From Negativicutes bacterium (GTDB lineage Bacteria > Bacillota_C > Negativicutes > Sporomusales_B > JARLHX01), in contig JARLHX010000179.1 of the NCBI GenBank assembly GCA_031292035.1, positions 1 to 64,000 on the forward strand: DNA of 64,000 bases, read 5' to 3'. A program made the translations under genes and the position numbers. Below, piece after piece: positions 8,437 to 18,272 of the stretch (positions within the stretch are counted from its first letter, which is position 1; the number at the start of each line of letters is the position of its first letter). The notes beneath the pieces were generated by a model. It saw only the letters and a list, made by a program, of their open reading frames with translations. It was not told the DNA's origin and searched no databases.

Positions 8437-8760
8437 TTACCCCCAATAATTCCTACCCTTTTGCTTTTCTTCTGTCGTATCCTCGTCAACCATTTTCAGA
8501 AATTCCCGCATGGACGACAAGGCTTCGGCGTATTCACCGTTCCCCTGGCACCGCGTACAGAGCCTGCGGTATAAAGAATCTTTCCAGTCAAAAAACGCCC
8601 GTTTCGGAACCATGATCGTCTGAAACCCTGACCCGTCACAATCCGGACATACATCTCTCTCCCTGTAGCTGTTTTCTATGGAGGCTTCCAGCTCATCTGC
8701 CTGTCGGCGAAGTTCTTTCTGTTTTAGCCGCAGTTCTTCCACTTCTTTTATGTTTTTCAT
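8437..8760 (-). CDS. Small protein with coiled coil and DnaJ-like zinc motif
   Basis: This is a 107-residue hypothetical protein. The first 30 residues are a charged helix likely to form a coiled coil. They are followed by CPDCDGSGF and CTRCQGNGEY, two CxxCxGxG motifs as in the DnaJ cysteine-rich zinc finger. The two motifs sit about 30 residues apart, so one zinc site is plausible. No J domain is present. It could be a small chaperone-type or nucleic-acid-related protein, but the function is not known. It is encoded alone between tadA and cheW. Confidence 0.7.
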   Translation of the reverse strand: MKNIKEVEELRLKQKELRRQADELEASIENSYRERDVCPDCDGSGFQTIMVPKRAFFDWKDSLYRRLCTRCQGNGEYAEALSSMREFLKMVDEDTTEEKQKGRNYWG

Positions 8761-8885
8761 TGACTATTCCTCCGCAAATAAGGTTTCTATCTATACTCCA
8801 TTGTCTTGCTGACCGAATGGCCGGTCTAGATCGCTTTGTCGATCTTCGGTTTATCTTTATTGCCCTTCGCCCACCCTACGAAGCC

Positions 8886-9332
8886 TTATTTTACCGCCTG
8901 AAAAGCAGCCAGTTCGTCATTTGAAAAAATCCTTTTGATATCAAGCAGGATAATCAATCGATTGCCGATCCTGCCAATACCCTTGATGCATGCACCCAGT
9001 TCGTTGCAGACGTCGGGAGTTGGCTCGACATTTGCGGCAACAAGATTGATCACCTCTGTCACCTCATCGACAACCAGGCCGATTTCCTGTGTCCCAACCG
9101 CCATGATGATGATTCGTCGTTCTGCCGGTTTATCGCCTGCCAGACCAAACTTTGCCGATAATCGAACCACCGGAATCACTTGTCCGCGAATATGAATTAC
9201 TCCCTCCAGGTAATCCGGAGCCAAAGACAACTTAACAGCCTCCTGATACTGCATGATTTCCTTGGCATCGGTTAGCGGGACGGCATATTCTTCCTCCTGC
9301 ACCCTGAAAATGACGACTTGTTCTGCATCCAT
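8886..9332 (-). CDS. cheW: CheW-like chemotaxis coupling protein
   Basis: This 148-residue protein is a single CheW domain that links chemoreceptors to the CheA kinase. Recognisable segments are EYAVPLTDAKEIMQY at the start, GVIHIRGQVIPVVRLSAKFGL in the middle and IGLVVDEVTEVI further on. A paralogue with the same layout lies at 47649-48095, next to a chemoreceptor. This copy has no receptor or CheA beside it, so its partner is unknown. Confidence 0.9.
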   Translation of the reverse strand: MDAEQVVIFRVQEEEYAVPLTDAKEIMQYQEAVKLSLAPDYLEGVIHIRGQVIPVVRLSAKFGLAGDKPAERRIIIMAVGTQEIGLVVDEVTEVINLVAANVEPTPDVCNELGACIKGIGRIGNRLIILLDIKRIFSNDELAAFQAVK

Positions 9333-9440
9333 TACGATCTCTCCTTTTCGGTTTCACACATAGTAAATTTGGTGTGTTTTATTACAAACCGCGGAATCCG
9401 TGAAACTTTCCTTTTTCGCTAGTCATCTATATACAATGCA

Positions 9441-9467
9441 AAAAGCATGCCAACATGGCATGCTTTC
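9441..9467 (-). terminator. Intrinsic terminator of the sigma-54 response regulator
   Basis: AAAGCATGCC (9442-9451) and GGCATGCTTT (9457-9466) form a perfect 10-bp stem with a 5-base loop. On the minus strand it runs into TTTTTGC. It lies 115 bases after the response-regulator stop codon and before the cheW promoter. Confidence 0.8.
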
Positions 9468-9581
9468 AAAAATACCGCGGTAATATAGCGTTTTGCGAAC
9501 AAAAAACAATGGTGTCGTCTGGCAATGCGTGAATAAATGAACGTATGCGTAAATCAGTCCCTGACAAAAGTTACATTTGCG

Positions 9582-11048
9582 TCAATTGATTTCCCCGTTT
9601 TTGCCTTCTGCCTTCTCCAGGCGACAGCTCAATGCTCTGCGAGTCATCCCCAGCATCCTGGCTGCTGCCGCTTTGTTGCCGTGGTGCATTTCCAGCGCCT
9701 GGGTGATGATTTGCTCACAATAGTCATCCAGCGAAAACCCATCTGGTGGGATGACGAAATTTTGAGGATCAATCATGCCCGGCGCTTCCTCACCATGAAC
9801 AGGGAACTTAGGATCCAATATCCCCAGGTGGCCGGGATTCACTTCTTCGGCATTATACATAAATGCCACCCATTCTATTGCGTTACGCAGCTCCCGGACA
9901 TTGCCAGGCCATTCGTACGCCAGCAAAACCTGCGCAGCCTCAGGGCCGATTCGTTGAAAGCGCTTGCCTTTTTCCTGGCTGAACTGTTGCAGAAATAATT
10001 CTGCCAGCGGCACAATATCATTCACGCGTTCTCGGAGCGGAGGCAGCTGAATATGACCGACTTTGAGCCGATAATACAGGTCTTTTCGAAAAGTTCCGTT
10101 CTTCAGTCGTTCGGCAAGATCGACGTTGGTAGCGCATATAATCCTAAGATCGGTTTTGATCCTTTGAAGCCCCCCGACCCGGTAAAACTCTTTTTCCTGG
10201 ATAACCCGCAGCAGTTTCGCCTGCAGTTCAAGCGGTATTTCCCCAATCTCGTCGAGAAACAACGTCCCCCCTTGCGCCAAATCAATCTTTCCTTTTTGCC
10301 CTTTACTCAAACTGCCGGTATAAGCGCCAGCCTCATAGCCGAAAAGCTCACTCTCAAATAGGGTGGGAGAAATGGCGGCGCAGTTGATAGGCACAAAAGG
10401 TCTAGGACTTACTGCCCCGCCGTTGTGAATCATCGAGGCGACCAGCTCTTTGCCGGTACCGGTCTCGCCCTCGATAAACACCGGGATGGAGCGATCAGCA
10501 TGATATTTATGGGCTTGAAGGGTAATATTTTGCATAACCGGCGAAAAAAAGCCGACTCGATGTAAACCAATGGCTTTCGCAAGCACTTCTTTCAGTCGTT
10601 CCAACTCCTGCCGCGTTTCGGCGGTGGCCACTTCCACTTCATATTTGAAGCGTTCCTTCAGTTGTTTATGTTCTTTAAAGATGACCCGTTGCTCGGCCAC
10701 CCGTTGAATAATAATCGATAATTCCTGCATATTGATGGGTTTTAACAAGTAATCCAGGGCCCCGGCCCGCAGGGCCTCAATAGCAAGCTCCACCTGGCTA
10801 TTTGCCGTAAACAAAACGACATCTGTCTCTTTCCCTTGCGGCAAAGAGGAAATTTTCCGCAGTAAATCGATACCGGACATACCTGGCATGACAATGTCTG
10901 AGAGTACCAACGGAAAATACTCTTCTGTGAACCGCGTCAGCGCCTCTTCGCCGCTGCCGCATTCAACCACATCATGTCCGGCCCGCTTTAGCGCTTTACC
11001 GACCCAAAAACGGCTTGTTTTGGAGTCATCAACCAGGAGAATATTCAC
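9582..11048 (-). CDS. Sigma-54-dependent response regulator (NtrC family)
   Basis: This 488-residue protein has a receiver domain (residues 1-120, phosphoacceptor Asp in LVLSDIVMPG) and an AAA+ activator domain. The activator domain has Walker A GETGTGKE, the sigma-54 contact loop as GAYTGS, and Walker B GTLFLDEIGE. A Fis-type helix-turn-helix follows (NKAAAARMLGMTRRALSCRL). It activates transcription by RNA polymerase with sigma-54. GTG at 11048 follows a GGAGGG site. The cognate histidine kinase is encoded just upstream in the same direction. The adjacent hydroxyacid dehydrogenase and lactate-type permease are likely targets, although I found no clear GG-N10-GC promoter there. Confidence 0.92.
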   Translation of the reverse strand: MNILLVDDSKTSRFWVGKALKRAGHDVVECGSGEEALTRFTEEYFPLVLSDIVMPGMSGIDLLRKISSLPQGKETDVVLFTANSQVELAIEALRAGALDYLLKPINMQELSIIIQRVAEQRVIFKEHKQLKERFKYEVEVATAETRQELERLKEVLAKAIGLHRVGFFSPVMQNITLQAHKYHADRSIPVFIEGETGTGKELVASMIHNGGAVSPRPFVPINCAAISPTLFESELFGYEAGAYTGSLSKGQKGKIDLAQGGTLFLDEIGEIPLELQAKLLRVIQEKEFYRVGGLQRIKTDLRIICATNVDLAERLKNGTFRKDLYYRLKVGHIQLPPLRERVNDIVPLAELFLQQFSQEKGKRFQRIGPEAAQVLLAYEWPGNVRELRNAIEWVAFMYNAEEVNPGHLGILDPKFPVHGEEAPGMIDPQNFVIPPDGFSLDDYCEQIITQALEMHHGNKAAAARMLGMTRRALSCRLEKAEGKNGEIN

Positions 11049-11317
11049 CGAAACCCTCCATCAACTGCGCCGGACCAATGCGCCCTTCTTGTGTGGCGGC
11101 ACGCCTTTTGGCCCAACAGCGCCTGCATTCTGGCTCGTCTTCCTGTCCTGCGAAGAATCGAGTCCACTGTCCACTACAAAAACCACTTCCATTATATATA
11201 ATTCTTCAAAATTCGACAAACATTTTTTTTATTTTCAGCCAGCAAAAAAAAGACTTGTCCTTTCACCAATTCTCCGCCCGCCAAAAAATGACCGCGAGCA
11301 GGTTGTTCCGCTTTAGA

Positions 11318-13018
11318 CTAAGGGGTATTTATTTTAAATCGAATCAAAAACGTAGTACCATTGGGGCTGGTTTCCACTTCCATGCTGGCGTTATGTCGTT
11401 CGGCGATCTTGTAACAGACTGTTAGCCCAAGCCCGGTCCCATTTTCCTTGGTTGTCAGAAATGGCGTGCCGAGTTTCTCCATGATTTCCGGCGGTATTCC
11501 TTCGCCGGTGTCTTTCACCGCAAGCAAAACAGCGTCCCTCTCCACTGCAATGGAAATGGTAATCGTACCACCTGTCTTCATGGCGTCCAGGCTGTTGCGG
11601 GTCAGATTCAAAATAAGCTGCCTGATTTCGTTCTCATCAACTAATACAGGCGGAGAATCGTTGAGTTCCAGCAAAATCTCTTTTCCCTCGCGAATGGCCT
11701 CGGCTTGCATCAACGGAACAAGCTTGGCGATAATTTCGTTCAGTGTAACAGGGATAAAGTCAATTCGCTTATTCTTTGCCAATGACAGAAACTCGGAAAT
11801 AATCGAGTTCGCTCGGTCTAGCTCAGCAATCATTAAATTGATCTGTTCAAGATGTTGGCTATATTCTTTTTTCACTTGAAATAATTGCAAATAGCCGCGG
11901 ACTGTAGTCAACGGATTCCGGACTTCATGGCCAATGCTTGCAGCCATTTCACCGATAAGGCCCAGACGATCCAAACGGGCCATTTCGACTTCCACTTTCT
12001 GCTTTTCCATTTGGGACAAGTATTCTCGGGCCTTCTCGTGTTCATGGGAAAGAGCCAAATCTGTCTTGTACTGTTTTCGCTGCAGCACAGATACTGCTAA
12101 GAAGGCTGATAGCAGAAGAATCGAAAATAACCCAGCCCAGTAGCGGTAAACGTTACGGCGGGCCACCACATCCCTAAAGGCAATCTCTTTGGGTAAAGAG
12201 ACAAGTACAAATGCCGGATAATCAGACAGCGTCTGGTACGCGCCAATACGGGGCCTATTCTCAGTACCCGGCGATTCGTAAATCCCGCTGGACATGCCTT
12301 GCTGTATATACGAAACCACTGGATGCTCTTTAAAGATAGCCATATGTGCTTCTGATTGAACGTCAGGAACACGGACCAAAAAACTGCCATCGGTGCGAAG
12401 AAGAACGATCGAGTTGTCAAACCCGACATCCATCTGACGAAATTCTTCGGTAAAATATTTTCGATCCAAACCGATGGTCACAACACCTGCGAAGTTGCCG
12501 TTTGCATCATTTAGGCGTCGGCTCAAAAAAATGGCAGATATAGATGTTACTTGGGTGACACGGGGGGATGAGACGAATACCTGGCCGGTATCACTCTTCG
12601 TATGAACTTGAAAGTGTTCTCTGTCGGCAATATTCAGCGGCCTCGCCAGCGGTGCGGCGCTAAAGAGAAGATCGCCATGAGCGTCAGCCACTGCGATCTG
12701 GTTAAAAATCCCCTGGGTTCGCAGGGCTCTCAACAGTTTCAGGTGAGCAGGATCGACGGCTCCATTTGCTTCGATTGCCGTTTTCATGAACAGCAAGATT
12801 CCGTCAGCCTGAGAAAAGGTTCGGTTGACGCTGGCAGAAAGGGAGCGGGCCATGTTACTATTTTCCGTATTAATCTCCACTGTCCGGGCAGCCATATCAC
12901 GAGTAAAAAGAAAATCAGCCAATACGAATGACCCACAGCAAATAGCGCTAATTACCAGCCAAGCCAATATTGTTATTCTCGAAAGCGACTCCAGTTTTCG
13001 TAACCGGTAATTTAACAA
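11318..13018 (-). CDS. Membrane sensor histidine kinase with extracytoplasmic Cache domain
   Basis: This 566-residue protein has one membrane helix at residues 15-37, an external dCache-type domain (about 40-280) and a second membrane helix (about 290-310). A coiled linker, HisKA (H-box SIGHEVRNPLTTVRGY) and HATPase_c with DENEIRQLILNLTRNSLDA and GTGLGLTVC follow. dCache domains often bind organic acids or amino acids directly. The probable start is TTG at 13018, six bases after AGGTG. It pairs with the sigma-54 response regulator downstream, which implies a DctB/DctD-like system for a carboxylate. Confidence 0.9.
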   Translation of the reverse strand: MLNYRLRKLESLSRITILAWLVISAICCGSFVLADFLFTRDMAARTVEINTENSNMARSLSASVNRTFSQADGILLFMKTAIEANGAVDPAHLKLLRALRTQGIFNQIAVADAHGDLLFSAAPLARPLNIADREHFQVHTKSDTGQVFVSSPRVTQVTSISAIFLSRRLNDANGNFAGVVTIGLDRKYFTEEFRQMDVGFDNSIVLLRTDGSFLVRVPDVQSEAHMAIFKEHPVVSYIQQGMSSGIYESPGTENRPRIGAYQTLSDYPAFVLVSLPKEIAFRDVVARRNVYRYWAGLFSILLLSAFLAVSVLQRKQYKTDLALSHEHEKAREYLSQMEKQKVEVEMARLDRLGLIGEMAASIGHEVRNPLTTVRGYLQLFQVKKEYSQHLEQINLMIAELDRANSIISEFLSLAKNKRIDFIPVTLNEIIAKLVPLMQAEAIREGKEILLELNDSPPVLVDENEIRQLILNLTRNSLDAMKTGGTITISIAVERDAVLLAVKDTGEGIPPEIMEKLGTPFLTTKENGTGLGLTVCYKIAERHNASMEVETSPNGTTFLIRFKINTP

Positions 13019-13224
13019 CTATTTCACCTGCCTAATCCTTTAGGTTTGCAATATGCAGGATAACGGCAACAAAGAAATTATTATTTTTTTCGACAATTGT
13101 CTGTCTTTTCCCTGCTGTAACCCATCAGGCTTATCATCTCCTATCGACAATCCTAATTTGCCTGGAGGTCCTCATACTTGACGGACTATGTTTTATACCC
13201 TGACTTGTATTAGGAAACTAAATA

Positions 13225-13258
13225 CAAAAATTCCACAGACAAAAATGTCTATGGAATG
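13225..13258 (-). terminator. Intrinsic terminator after the 2-hydroxyacid dehydrogenase
   Basis: ATTCCACAGACA pairs with TGTCTATGGAAT with one internal mismatch and a short A-rich loop. On the minus strand it is followed by TTTTTG. It lies 50 bases beyond the dehydrogenase stop and next to a tRNA-3'-end-like sequence. Confidence 0.75.
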
Positions 13259-13271
13259 ATGCCTGTCATAA

Positions 13272-13300
13272 GGCGCGCTGGGAGGAGTCGAATCACCGGC
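13272..13300 (-). other. Degenerate tRNA 3'-end-like sequence (scar C)
   Basis: On the minus strand GCCGGTGATTCGACTCCTCC, followed by CAGCGCGCC, resembles a tRNA T arm plus acceptor strand. Over about 33 bases it differs at roughly 6 positions from the better preserved copy at 32244-32274. As with that copy, an intrinsic terminator follows on the same strand. No tRNA 5' half is present. It may be the oldest of three integration scars. Chance resemblance is not excluded. Confidence 0.4.
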
Positions 13301-13307
13301 TGGAACT

Positions 13308-14267
13308 TTAGTTTACAACATTGGTTGGTTTTCCCTGGGTAAACGCGGTGATGTTATCGGCTGTGAGGTTGACCAGTCTTTGACGCGATTCGATACGCCT
13401 CCAGCCAATGTGAGGGGTCATGATGACGTTGTCCATCGAAAACAAAGGATTATCCAACGGCGTCGGCTCGACTTCCTGAACATCCAGCGCCGCACCGGCT
13501 AGTTTTCCTGCCTTCAGGGCTTCAATCAAATCTGCTTCGTTAATGATTGGCCCACGTGAGGTGTTGATGATATATGCCGAAGGTTTGACAAGCTTCAATG
13601 TCTCTTTGTTGATCAAGTGCTTTGTGGATGGCATCAGCGGGCAGTGGATGGAAATGAAATCACTGCAGCTGAGCAATTCTTCCAGCGAAACAAACTTGAC
13701 GGCCGACTCGCCCAAAGGCCGCGGAGCCGGATCATAAACAACGACATTCATACCTAAAGCCAGCGCTGCTTTTATTGTTTGCCGGCCAATGGCGCCGCCG
13801 CCGATAACCCCAACGGTCTTGCCGATTACCTCAAAGTGAGGCACTTGCAGGTATTTGGTAAAGTTATCGAAGTTTCCTCTGTCCAGCATTTTTTGCTGTT
13901 GGATCAAGGATGCACTCAAATTGAGAATGAGTGTAATCGCCAGATGGCCAACCGCTTCGGTGCTGTATGAGGGCACGTTGCAAACGGCAATGTTCTTTTC
14001 CCTGGCCGCTTCAAGGTCAATATTATTGAAGCCGGTTCCCGCTTCGCAGATGATTTTGACAGAGGAAGGAAATTTCGAAATCAGGTTTCTTCCTACAGGC
14101 AACTCCTTGGTAATAACGATATCCTGGCCTTGCACCCTCTCCAGAATTTGCTCGTCAGTACTGTCGTCGAATTTTTTGAATTCAGTGATGTCAGCTAGCG
14201 ATGAATAGTTTAATTTTTGGTCAAAGTCTAATTTTGCTGAATTGAGAAATACCGCTTTCTTCTTCAT
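13308..14267 (-). CDS. D-isomer-specific 2-hydroxyacid dehydrogenase
   Basis: This 319-residue NAD(P)-dependent enzyme interconverts a 2-hydroxyacid and a 2-oxoacid. The Rossmann motif is GVIGGGAIGRQTIKAAL, and the NAD-binding signature continues in LLSCSDFISIHCPL. The catalytic triad is present: Arg in NTSRGPIINEADL, Glu in VEPTPLDNPLF, and His in MTPHIGWRR. ATG at 14267 is chosen because GGAGG lies 8 bases before it. Together with the lactate-type permease encoded divergently and the dicarboxylate-type two-component pair, it suggests uptake and oxidation of a hydroxyacid such as D-lactate or glycerate. The exact substrate is not determined. Confidence 0.88.
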   Translation of the reverse strand: MKKKAVFLNSAKLDFDQKLNYSSLADITEFKKFDDSTDEQILERVQGQDIVITKELPVGRNLISKFPSSVKIICEAGTGFNNIDLEAAREKNIAVCNVPSYSTEAVGHLAITLILNLSASLIQQQKMLDRGNFDNFTKYLQVPHFEVIGKTVGVIGGGAIGRQTIKAALALGMNVVVYDPAPRPLGESAVKFVSLEELLSCSDFISIHCPLMPSTKHLINKETLKLVKPSAYIINTSRGPIINEADLIEALKAGKLAGAALDVQEVEPTPLDNPLFSMDNVIMTPHIGWRRIESRQRLVNLTADNITAFTQGKPTNVVN

Positions 14268-14824
14268 GTGTGCAGCCTCCAAAATTACAAATATAAGCTA
14301 GATTTAAAGCTTCAAGTGATCCCGGTTTTTTTCTAATCTCTCCCTGGCGCATAACTATGTTGTGGCAATTTTAGTGAATGTGATAAATTTCACTTTCTCT
14401 ACAGTCAAAATATACATTACTTTCTCCTGCCAGTAAAATACAAATATCGAATAAGCAATATTCCTTTTACCAATATACAATTTTTACCTAATCGCTATTA
14501 ACCCTTGATATATATGCCTTCAGCAAGATTATATCTGCCAATCAGCCGACTAATTTATCGCCTTGATTCTTGCGTGATGCCATAATAGTTATACTTTTTC
14601 TGGAAGAATACAGCAGGATTCGTTTGCTATTGAGAGAATAGCAAAGAGGGATTGATAAAGTTTTCACAATTAATGAGGGGGGGGACGGGATCCGCAGGCG
14701 ACTGCCTGCACCAGCTAGGAAACATCCAGCTACCTGATTAAAATCCGTAATATCTGTTCCAGTTGTATTTTTTTCAAACACACCACCGAAAACAAAAATC
14801 ATCAAAAGAAGAGGTAATATAACG
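14268..14824. other. Divergent intergenic region, dehydrogenase / permease
   Basis: This 557-base AT-rich region must hold the promoters of both divergent genes. Visible elements are a G8 run near 14682 and a GC-rich stretch at about 14690-14745 with short inverted repeats (CAGGC/GCCTG and AGCTAGG). A minus-strand open frame of 87 codons has no family features and no ribosome binding site, and I do not consider it a gene. No sigma-54 consensus was found by eye. Confidence 0.5.
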
Positions 14825-16501
14825 ATGCAATGGCTACATAACTACGCAGCTTTTGGCGGCAGCCTTGGACTGACCGCCATCGCAGTATCGGTCCCGATTT
14901 TCTATCTTTTTTGGGCTCTGGCTGTCAAACGCATGAAAGGCCATCTTGCCGGCATCTCGACATTGCTGCTCACCATTGCGATTGTCGTTTTCGCTTACGG
15001 AATGCCGGTCAGTGTCGCGATATCTGCCGCAGTACTCGGAATGCTCAACGGGCTCTTTCCGATAGGCTGGATCATTCTCACCGCCGTCTTCCTGTACAAC
15101 TTGACTGTGGAATCAGGCCAATTTGAAATCATAAAAAGTTCTATTTCTTCTTTGTCAACCGACCGGAGGCTCCAAGCACTGTTAGTCGCTTTTTGCTTTT
15201 CTGCATTTATGGAAGGGGTTGCCGGTCAGGGGGCACCCGTCGCTGTCGCTGCGGCAATGCTGATTGGCCTGGGCTTTCCCGCGCTGCCGGCGGCGGTTAT
15301 CTGCCTGGTAGGCAATACCCCGCCTGTTCCTTTTGGTCCGGTGGGAACGCCGACGATTATGATGTCTACAGTCACCGAAATTAACAGTTTGACTGTCGCA
15401 AAGGCGATCGGCCTCGACATGACAATTTTGGCGCTCATCATTCCGATTTTCATGCTTGTGGTCGTAGCTGGCTGGAAAAATGTCAGGGGCGTCCTCCCTG
15501 CAGCCCTTGTAGCCGGAATCAGCTATGCCGTTACAAACCATCTGGTAAGTCAATACATGGGGCCGGAGCTTCCGGCTATTTTGTCTTCCTTCGTTTCGAT
15601 GATCTGCCTGGGCGTCTTCCTCAAATTCTGGAAGCCTGCTACCATTTGGCGTTTCCCGGACGACTCGGATGCCGCAGCAGATACTGCTGTGCACTATAGC
15701 ACCGGACAGGTCATTAAGGCTTGGTCTCCATTCATTATCCTGATGATCGTTATGGGCATCTGGGGTACGCCGTCTTTCAAAGCATGGGTCGCCAACGATC
15801 TTAAGTGGTTTATTAATATTTCCTCCTGGCCTGGGCTGGATGGAATCGTTTACCGCGCGGCCCCCATCGTGGCCACACCGGCAAAATATGCCGCCAATTA
15901 CCGCGTAGACTATTTTTCCGCCCCTGGTACCGCCATGCTGATCTCATCGCTGCTCTCCATGGTTGTACTGGGTCTCAGCCCGGCCACCGGAGTAAAAGTA
16001 TTCGGCAAAACTGTTCAACAGCTGATGTACTCCCTGATTACTCTGGCCTCGGTTCTTGGTGTTGGCTTTCTGGCCAACTACTCCGGCATGTCGTACACCC
16101 TTGGCCTGGCCTTTGCTGCCTACACCGGCATGTTTTTCCCGATCTTTTCGCCTGCCATCGGTTACATTGGCGTATTCCTCACAGGCTCAGTGACCTCATC
16201 AGCAGCCCTGTTCGGAAAACTGCAGCAAGTTACCGCCTCCCAGCTAGGCCTTAATCCCCTGTTGACCATCTCGGCCAACCTGTTTGGCGCAGATATCGGC
16301 AAGTTGATTTCGCCGCAGTCGATTGCCGTAGCCTGCGCCGCGACAGGCCTGGTCGGGCGTGAGACCGATATTTTCCGGCTGACTGTCAAGTATTCGGTTT
16401 ATCTTCTGCTGCTCGTTATCGCCATCATTTTGGTCCAGGCCTGGGTCTTCCCTGATATCCTGCCAAAAGTCGCAGCCATCGCCCTGACGCAGAGCGCATA
16501 G
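14825..16501 (+). CDS. L-lactate permease family transporter (LctP type)
   Basis: This 558-residue integral membrane protein has about 13 hydrophobic segments and the length usual for LctP/GlcA carriers of lactate and glycolate. Family-like segments include FMEGVAGQGAPVAVAAAML, NTPPVPFGPVGTPT, and near the C terminus LFGADIGKLISPQSIAVACA. AGAGGT lies 9 bases before the ATG. It would import a 2-hydroxymonocarboxylate with protons, the substrate class of the dehydrogenase encoded divergently. A strong terminator follows. Confidence 0.9.
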   Translation: MQWLHNYAAFGGSLGLTAIAVSVPIFYLFWALAVKRMKGHLAGISTLLLTIAIVVFAYGMPVSVAISAAVLGMLNGLFPIGWIILTAVFLYNLTVESGQFEIIKSSISSLSTDRRLQALLVAFCFSAFMEGVAGQGAPVAVAAAMLIGLGFPALPAAVICLVGNTPPVPFGPVGTPTIMMSTVTEINSLTVAKAIGLDMTILALIIPIFMLVVVAGWKNVRGVLPAALVAGISYAVTNHLVSQYMGPELPAILSSFVSMICLGVFLKFWKPATIWRFPDDSDAAADTAVHYSTGQVIKAWSPFIILMIVMGIWGTPSFKAWVANDLKWFINISSWPGLDGIVYRAAPIVATPAKYAANYRVDYFSAPGTAMLISSLLSMVVLGLSPATGVKVFGKTVQQLMYSLITLASVLGVGFLANYSGMSYTLGLAFAAYTGMFFPIFSPAIGYIGVFLTGSVTSSAALFGKLQQVTASQLGLNPLLTISANLFGADIGKLISPQSIAVACAATGLVGRETDIFRLTVKYSVYLLLLVIAIILVQAWVFPDILPKVAAIALTQSA

Positions 16502-16540
16502 CTCCTCGATGGTCGGGTCTACTGTCTAAAGCACTCCATA

Positions 16541-16581
16541 AAAACCCCCACCGCTTTCCTTGTGAAGGCGGTGGGGGTTTT
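16541..16581 (+). terminator. Bidirectional intrinsic terminator
   Basis: A 14-bp stem, AAAACCCCCACCGC (16541-16554) with GCGGTGGGGGTTTT (16568-16581), separates the convergent permease and efflux genes. The A/T flanks allow termination in both directions. Confidence 0.85.
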
Positions 16582-16634
16582 ATACATCAGCGCTACTAGG
16601 TTGCGCGAGCCAACGCTATGGCTGCCTTGAATCA

Positions 16635-17897
16635 TTATTTTACAGCACATGGCCTTTTAGCGACATTTTTATCAGGAACGTCAGACTTGACCAAAAGCCA
16701 GTAAGACAACACTGCGGCGGCCTCAGCGGCAACAATGACAATCCCCATCGGTAAGGCCGAGTCCTTCCCTGCAAGCCCAACTAAAGGTGCCATAATACCG
16801 CCCAAGATAAATGATACCAAACCAATAAGAGCAGACGCGCTGCCTGCTGATTTTGCCTGATCCTGCATCGCCAGTGAAAAGCTGCTTGTTCCGATCATCC
16901 CAACACTGGAAACGACAAAAAACAAAGATACTAATATTGCAATCAAGCTACCGCCGGCCACAATCATTGCAAGCAATGAGACCCCACCTGAAAAAGCAAG
17001 AATCAGGCCGATGACAAGCAACTTTTTCTCCGGCACCCTTCCGGCAAGCCGACCGGTAATTTGTCCGGTGAAAACAATGCCCAAGCCGTTAATCGCAAAA
17101 AAGACACTAAACATTTGTGGTGAAACACCGAAGATATTTTGCAGAACAAAGGGTGAGCCCGAGATATAGGCAAACATTGCGGCAAAGCTAAAGCCTTGGC
17201 TGAGCGCATAACCCATAAATGCTTTATTGGTGATTAAGTTCCGGAAGGTTTTCATTGTATTGACAAGGCCGCCCCGCGAACGCCGTTCGGCCGGCAGCGT
17301 TTCCTGCAATCCAAAAAAGACGGCAAACAGCATCACCAATCCAATGGCTGCCAGGACCAAAAATACGCCCCGCCATGCTGTAAATTGCAGGATCTGCCCG
17401 CCTAGAATTGGGGCTACGATGGGAGCAACTCCGTTAACCAGCATCAGGAAAGAAAAAAAGCGGGTCAGCTCTGGGCCGGAATAGAGATCGCGTACCGCTG
17501 CACGGGAGATGACAATGCCGACAGAGCCTGCCAATCCTTGAATAAACCGCATGACTATAAAGAATTCAATGGAATGGATGAAAGCACACAACAGTGATGA
17601 TACCGCATAAATAGCAAGTCCGATCAGCAGTGGCCCGCGTCGGCCACGTACATCGCTGACCGGTCCGGCAAAAATTTGTCCGAGCGCCATGCCCATCAGA
17701 CAGGCTGTCAGGCTTAATTGCGTCATTGACGTACTGGCCTGAAGATCTTCCGATAAATTCGGCAGGGCCGGCAAATACATATCAATCGACAACGGTCCAA
17801 AGGCAGACAGTGAACCCAATATAAGGATAATTCCAACTACATATACACGAGATTTTTCATTAACGGTCGCCGTCAATTCAGCAGTAGTACGATTCAT
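16635..17897 (-). CDS. Bcr/CflA family drug-efflux MFS transporter
   Basis: This 420-residue protein has 12 predicted membrane helices. The early segment GSLSAFGPLSIDMYLPALP is characteristic of the Bcr/CflA branch (DHA1), and GPVSDVRGRRGPLLIGL is motif A. Family members export bicyclomycin, chloramphenicol or related compounds by proton antiport. ATG at 17897 is preferred over an upstream in-frame start because GGAGAA lies 5 bases before it. It is monocistronic, and its substrate is unknown. Confidence 0.87.
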   Translation of the reverse strand: MNRTTAELTATVNEKSRVYVVGIILILGSLSAFGPLSIDMYLPALPNLSEDLQASTSMTQLSLTACLMGMALGQIFAGPVSDVRGRRGPLLIGLAIYAVSSLLCAFIHSIEFFIVMRFIQGLAGSVGIVISRAAVRDLYSGPELTRFFSFLMLVNGVAPIVAPILGGQILQFTAWRGVFLVLAAIGLVMLFAVFFGLQETLPAERRSRGGLVNTMKTFRNLITNKAFMGYALSQGFSFAAMFAYISGSPFVLQNIFGVSPQMFSVFFAINGLGIVFTGQITGRLAGRVPEKKLLVIGLILAFSGGVSLLAMIVAGGSLIAILVSLFFVVSSVGMIGTSSFSLAMQDQAKSAGSASALIGLVSFILGGIMAPLVGLAGKDSALPMGIVIVAAEAAAVLSYWLLVKSDVPDKNVAKRPCAVK

Positions 17898-18210
17898 GCA
17901 GGTTCTCCTAACTTCAAGTAGTATTAAAGCCACTGTTTCGCCTGATTCCCATCTTGCCGCATCTTCATTCCAGGCCTATGTTCATAAATACCCCGGAAAG
18001 CAAAAGGTTCCGCAGACTTAAGTGTCCACGGAAACTTAATTTGCAGGTGGCGCCGGGTGCCTTTTACGCTGTTAAGGATAAGATAAAGGCAGTTTTATAT
18101 GATATTCTAGCCTATAACCATACTCTATGCAACCCTTTCATTGGTTCTCTTCTCTAATTATTACAATGTAAACTTTAGACAAGTATTAAGACAGCAGTTA
18201 CTATAGAGCA
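17898..18210. other. Intergenic region without a recognisable gene
   Basis: These 313 bases lie upstream of the efflux gene and beyond the end of the esterase operon. They should contain the efflux promoter. No RNA gene or conserved repeat was recognised. Confidence 0.5.
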
Positions 18211-18244
18211 AAAGGCTTCAGGTGAAAAACCCTGAAGCCTTTTT
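18211..18244 (-). terminator. Intrinsic terminator of the catabolic operon
   Basis: AAAGGCTTCAGG (18211-18222) pairs perfectly with CCTGAAGCCTTT (18231-18242). It lies 29 bases after the esterase stop codon and has T-runs on both strands. Confidence 0.82.
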
Positions 18245-18272
18245 ATCCATATACCTTCATCACCATTTTCGG

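Noticed and set aside
14542..14805. Minus-strand open frame of 87 codons between the dehydrogenase and the permease
   Set aside because: It has no ribosome binding site and no family features, and it overlaps a G-run and the region where the permease promoter must lie.
14268..14824. Sigma-54 promoter for the lactate-type permease
   Set aside because: The nearest match, TGG-N9-GC around 14598, has the wrong spacing; no GG-N10-GC element with the right context was found.
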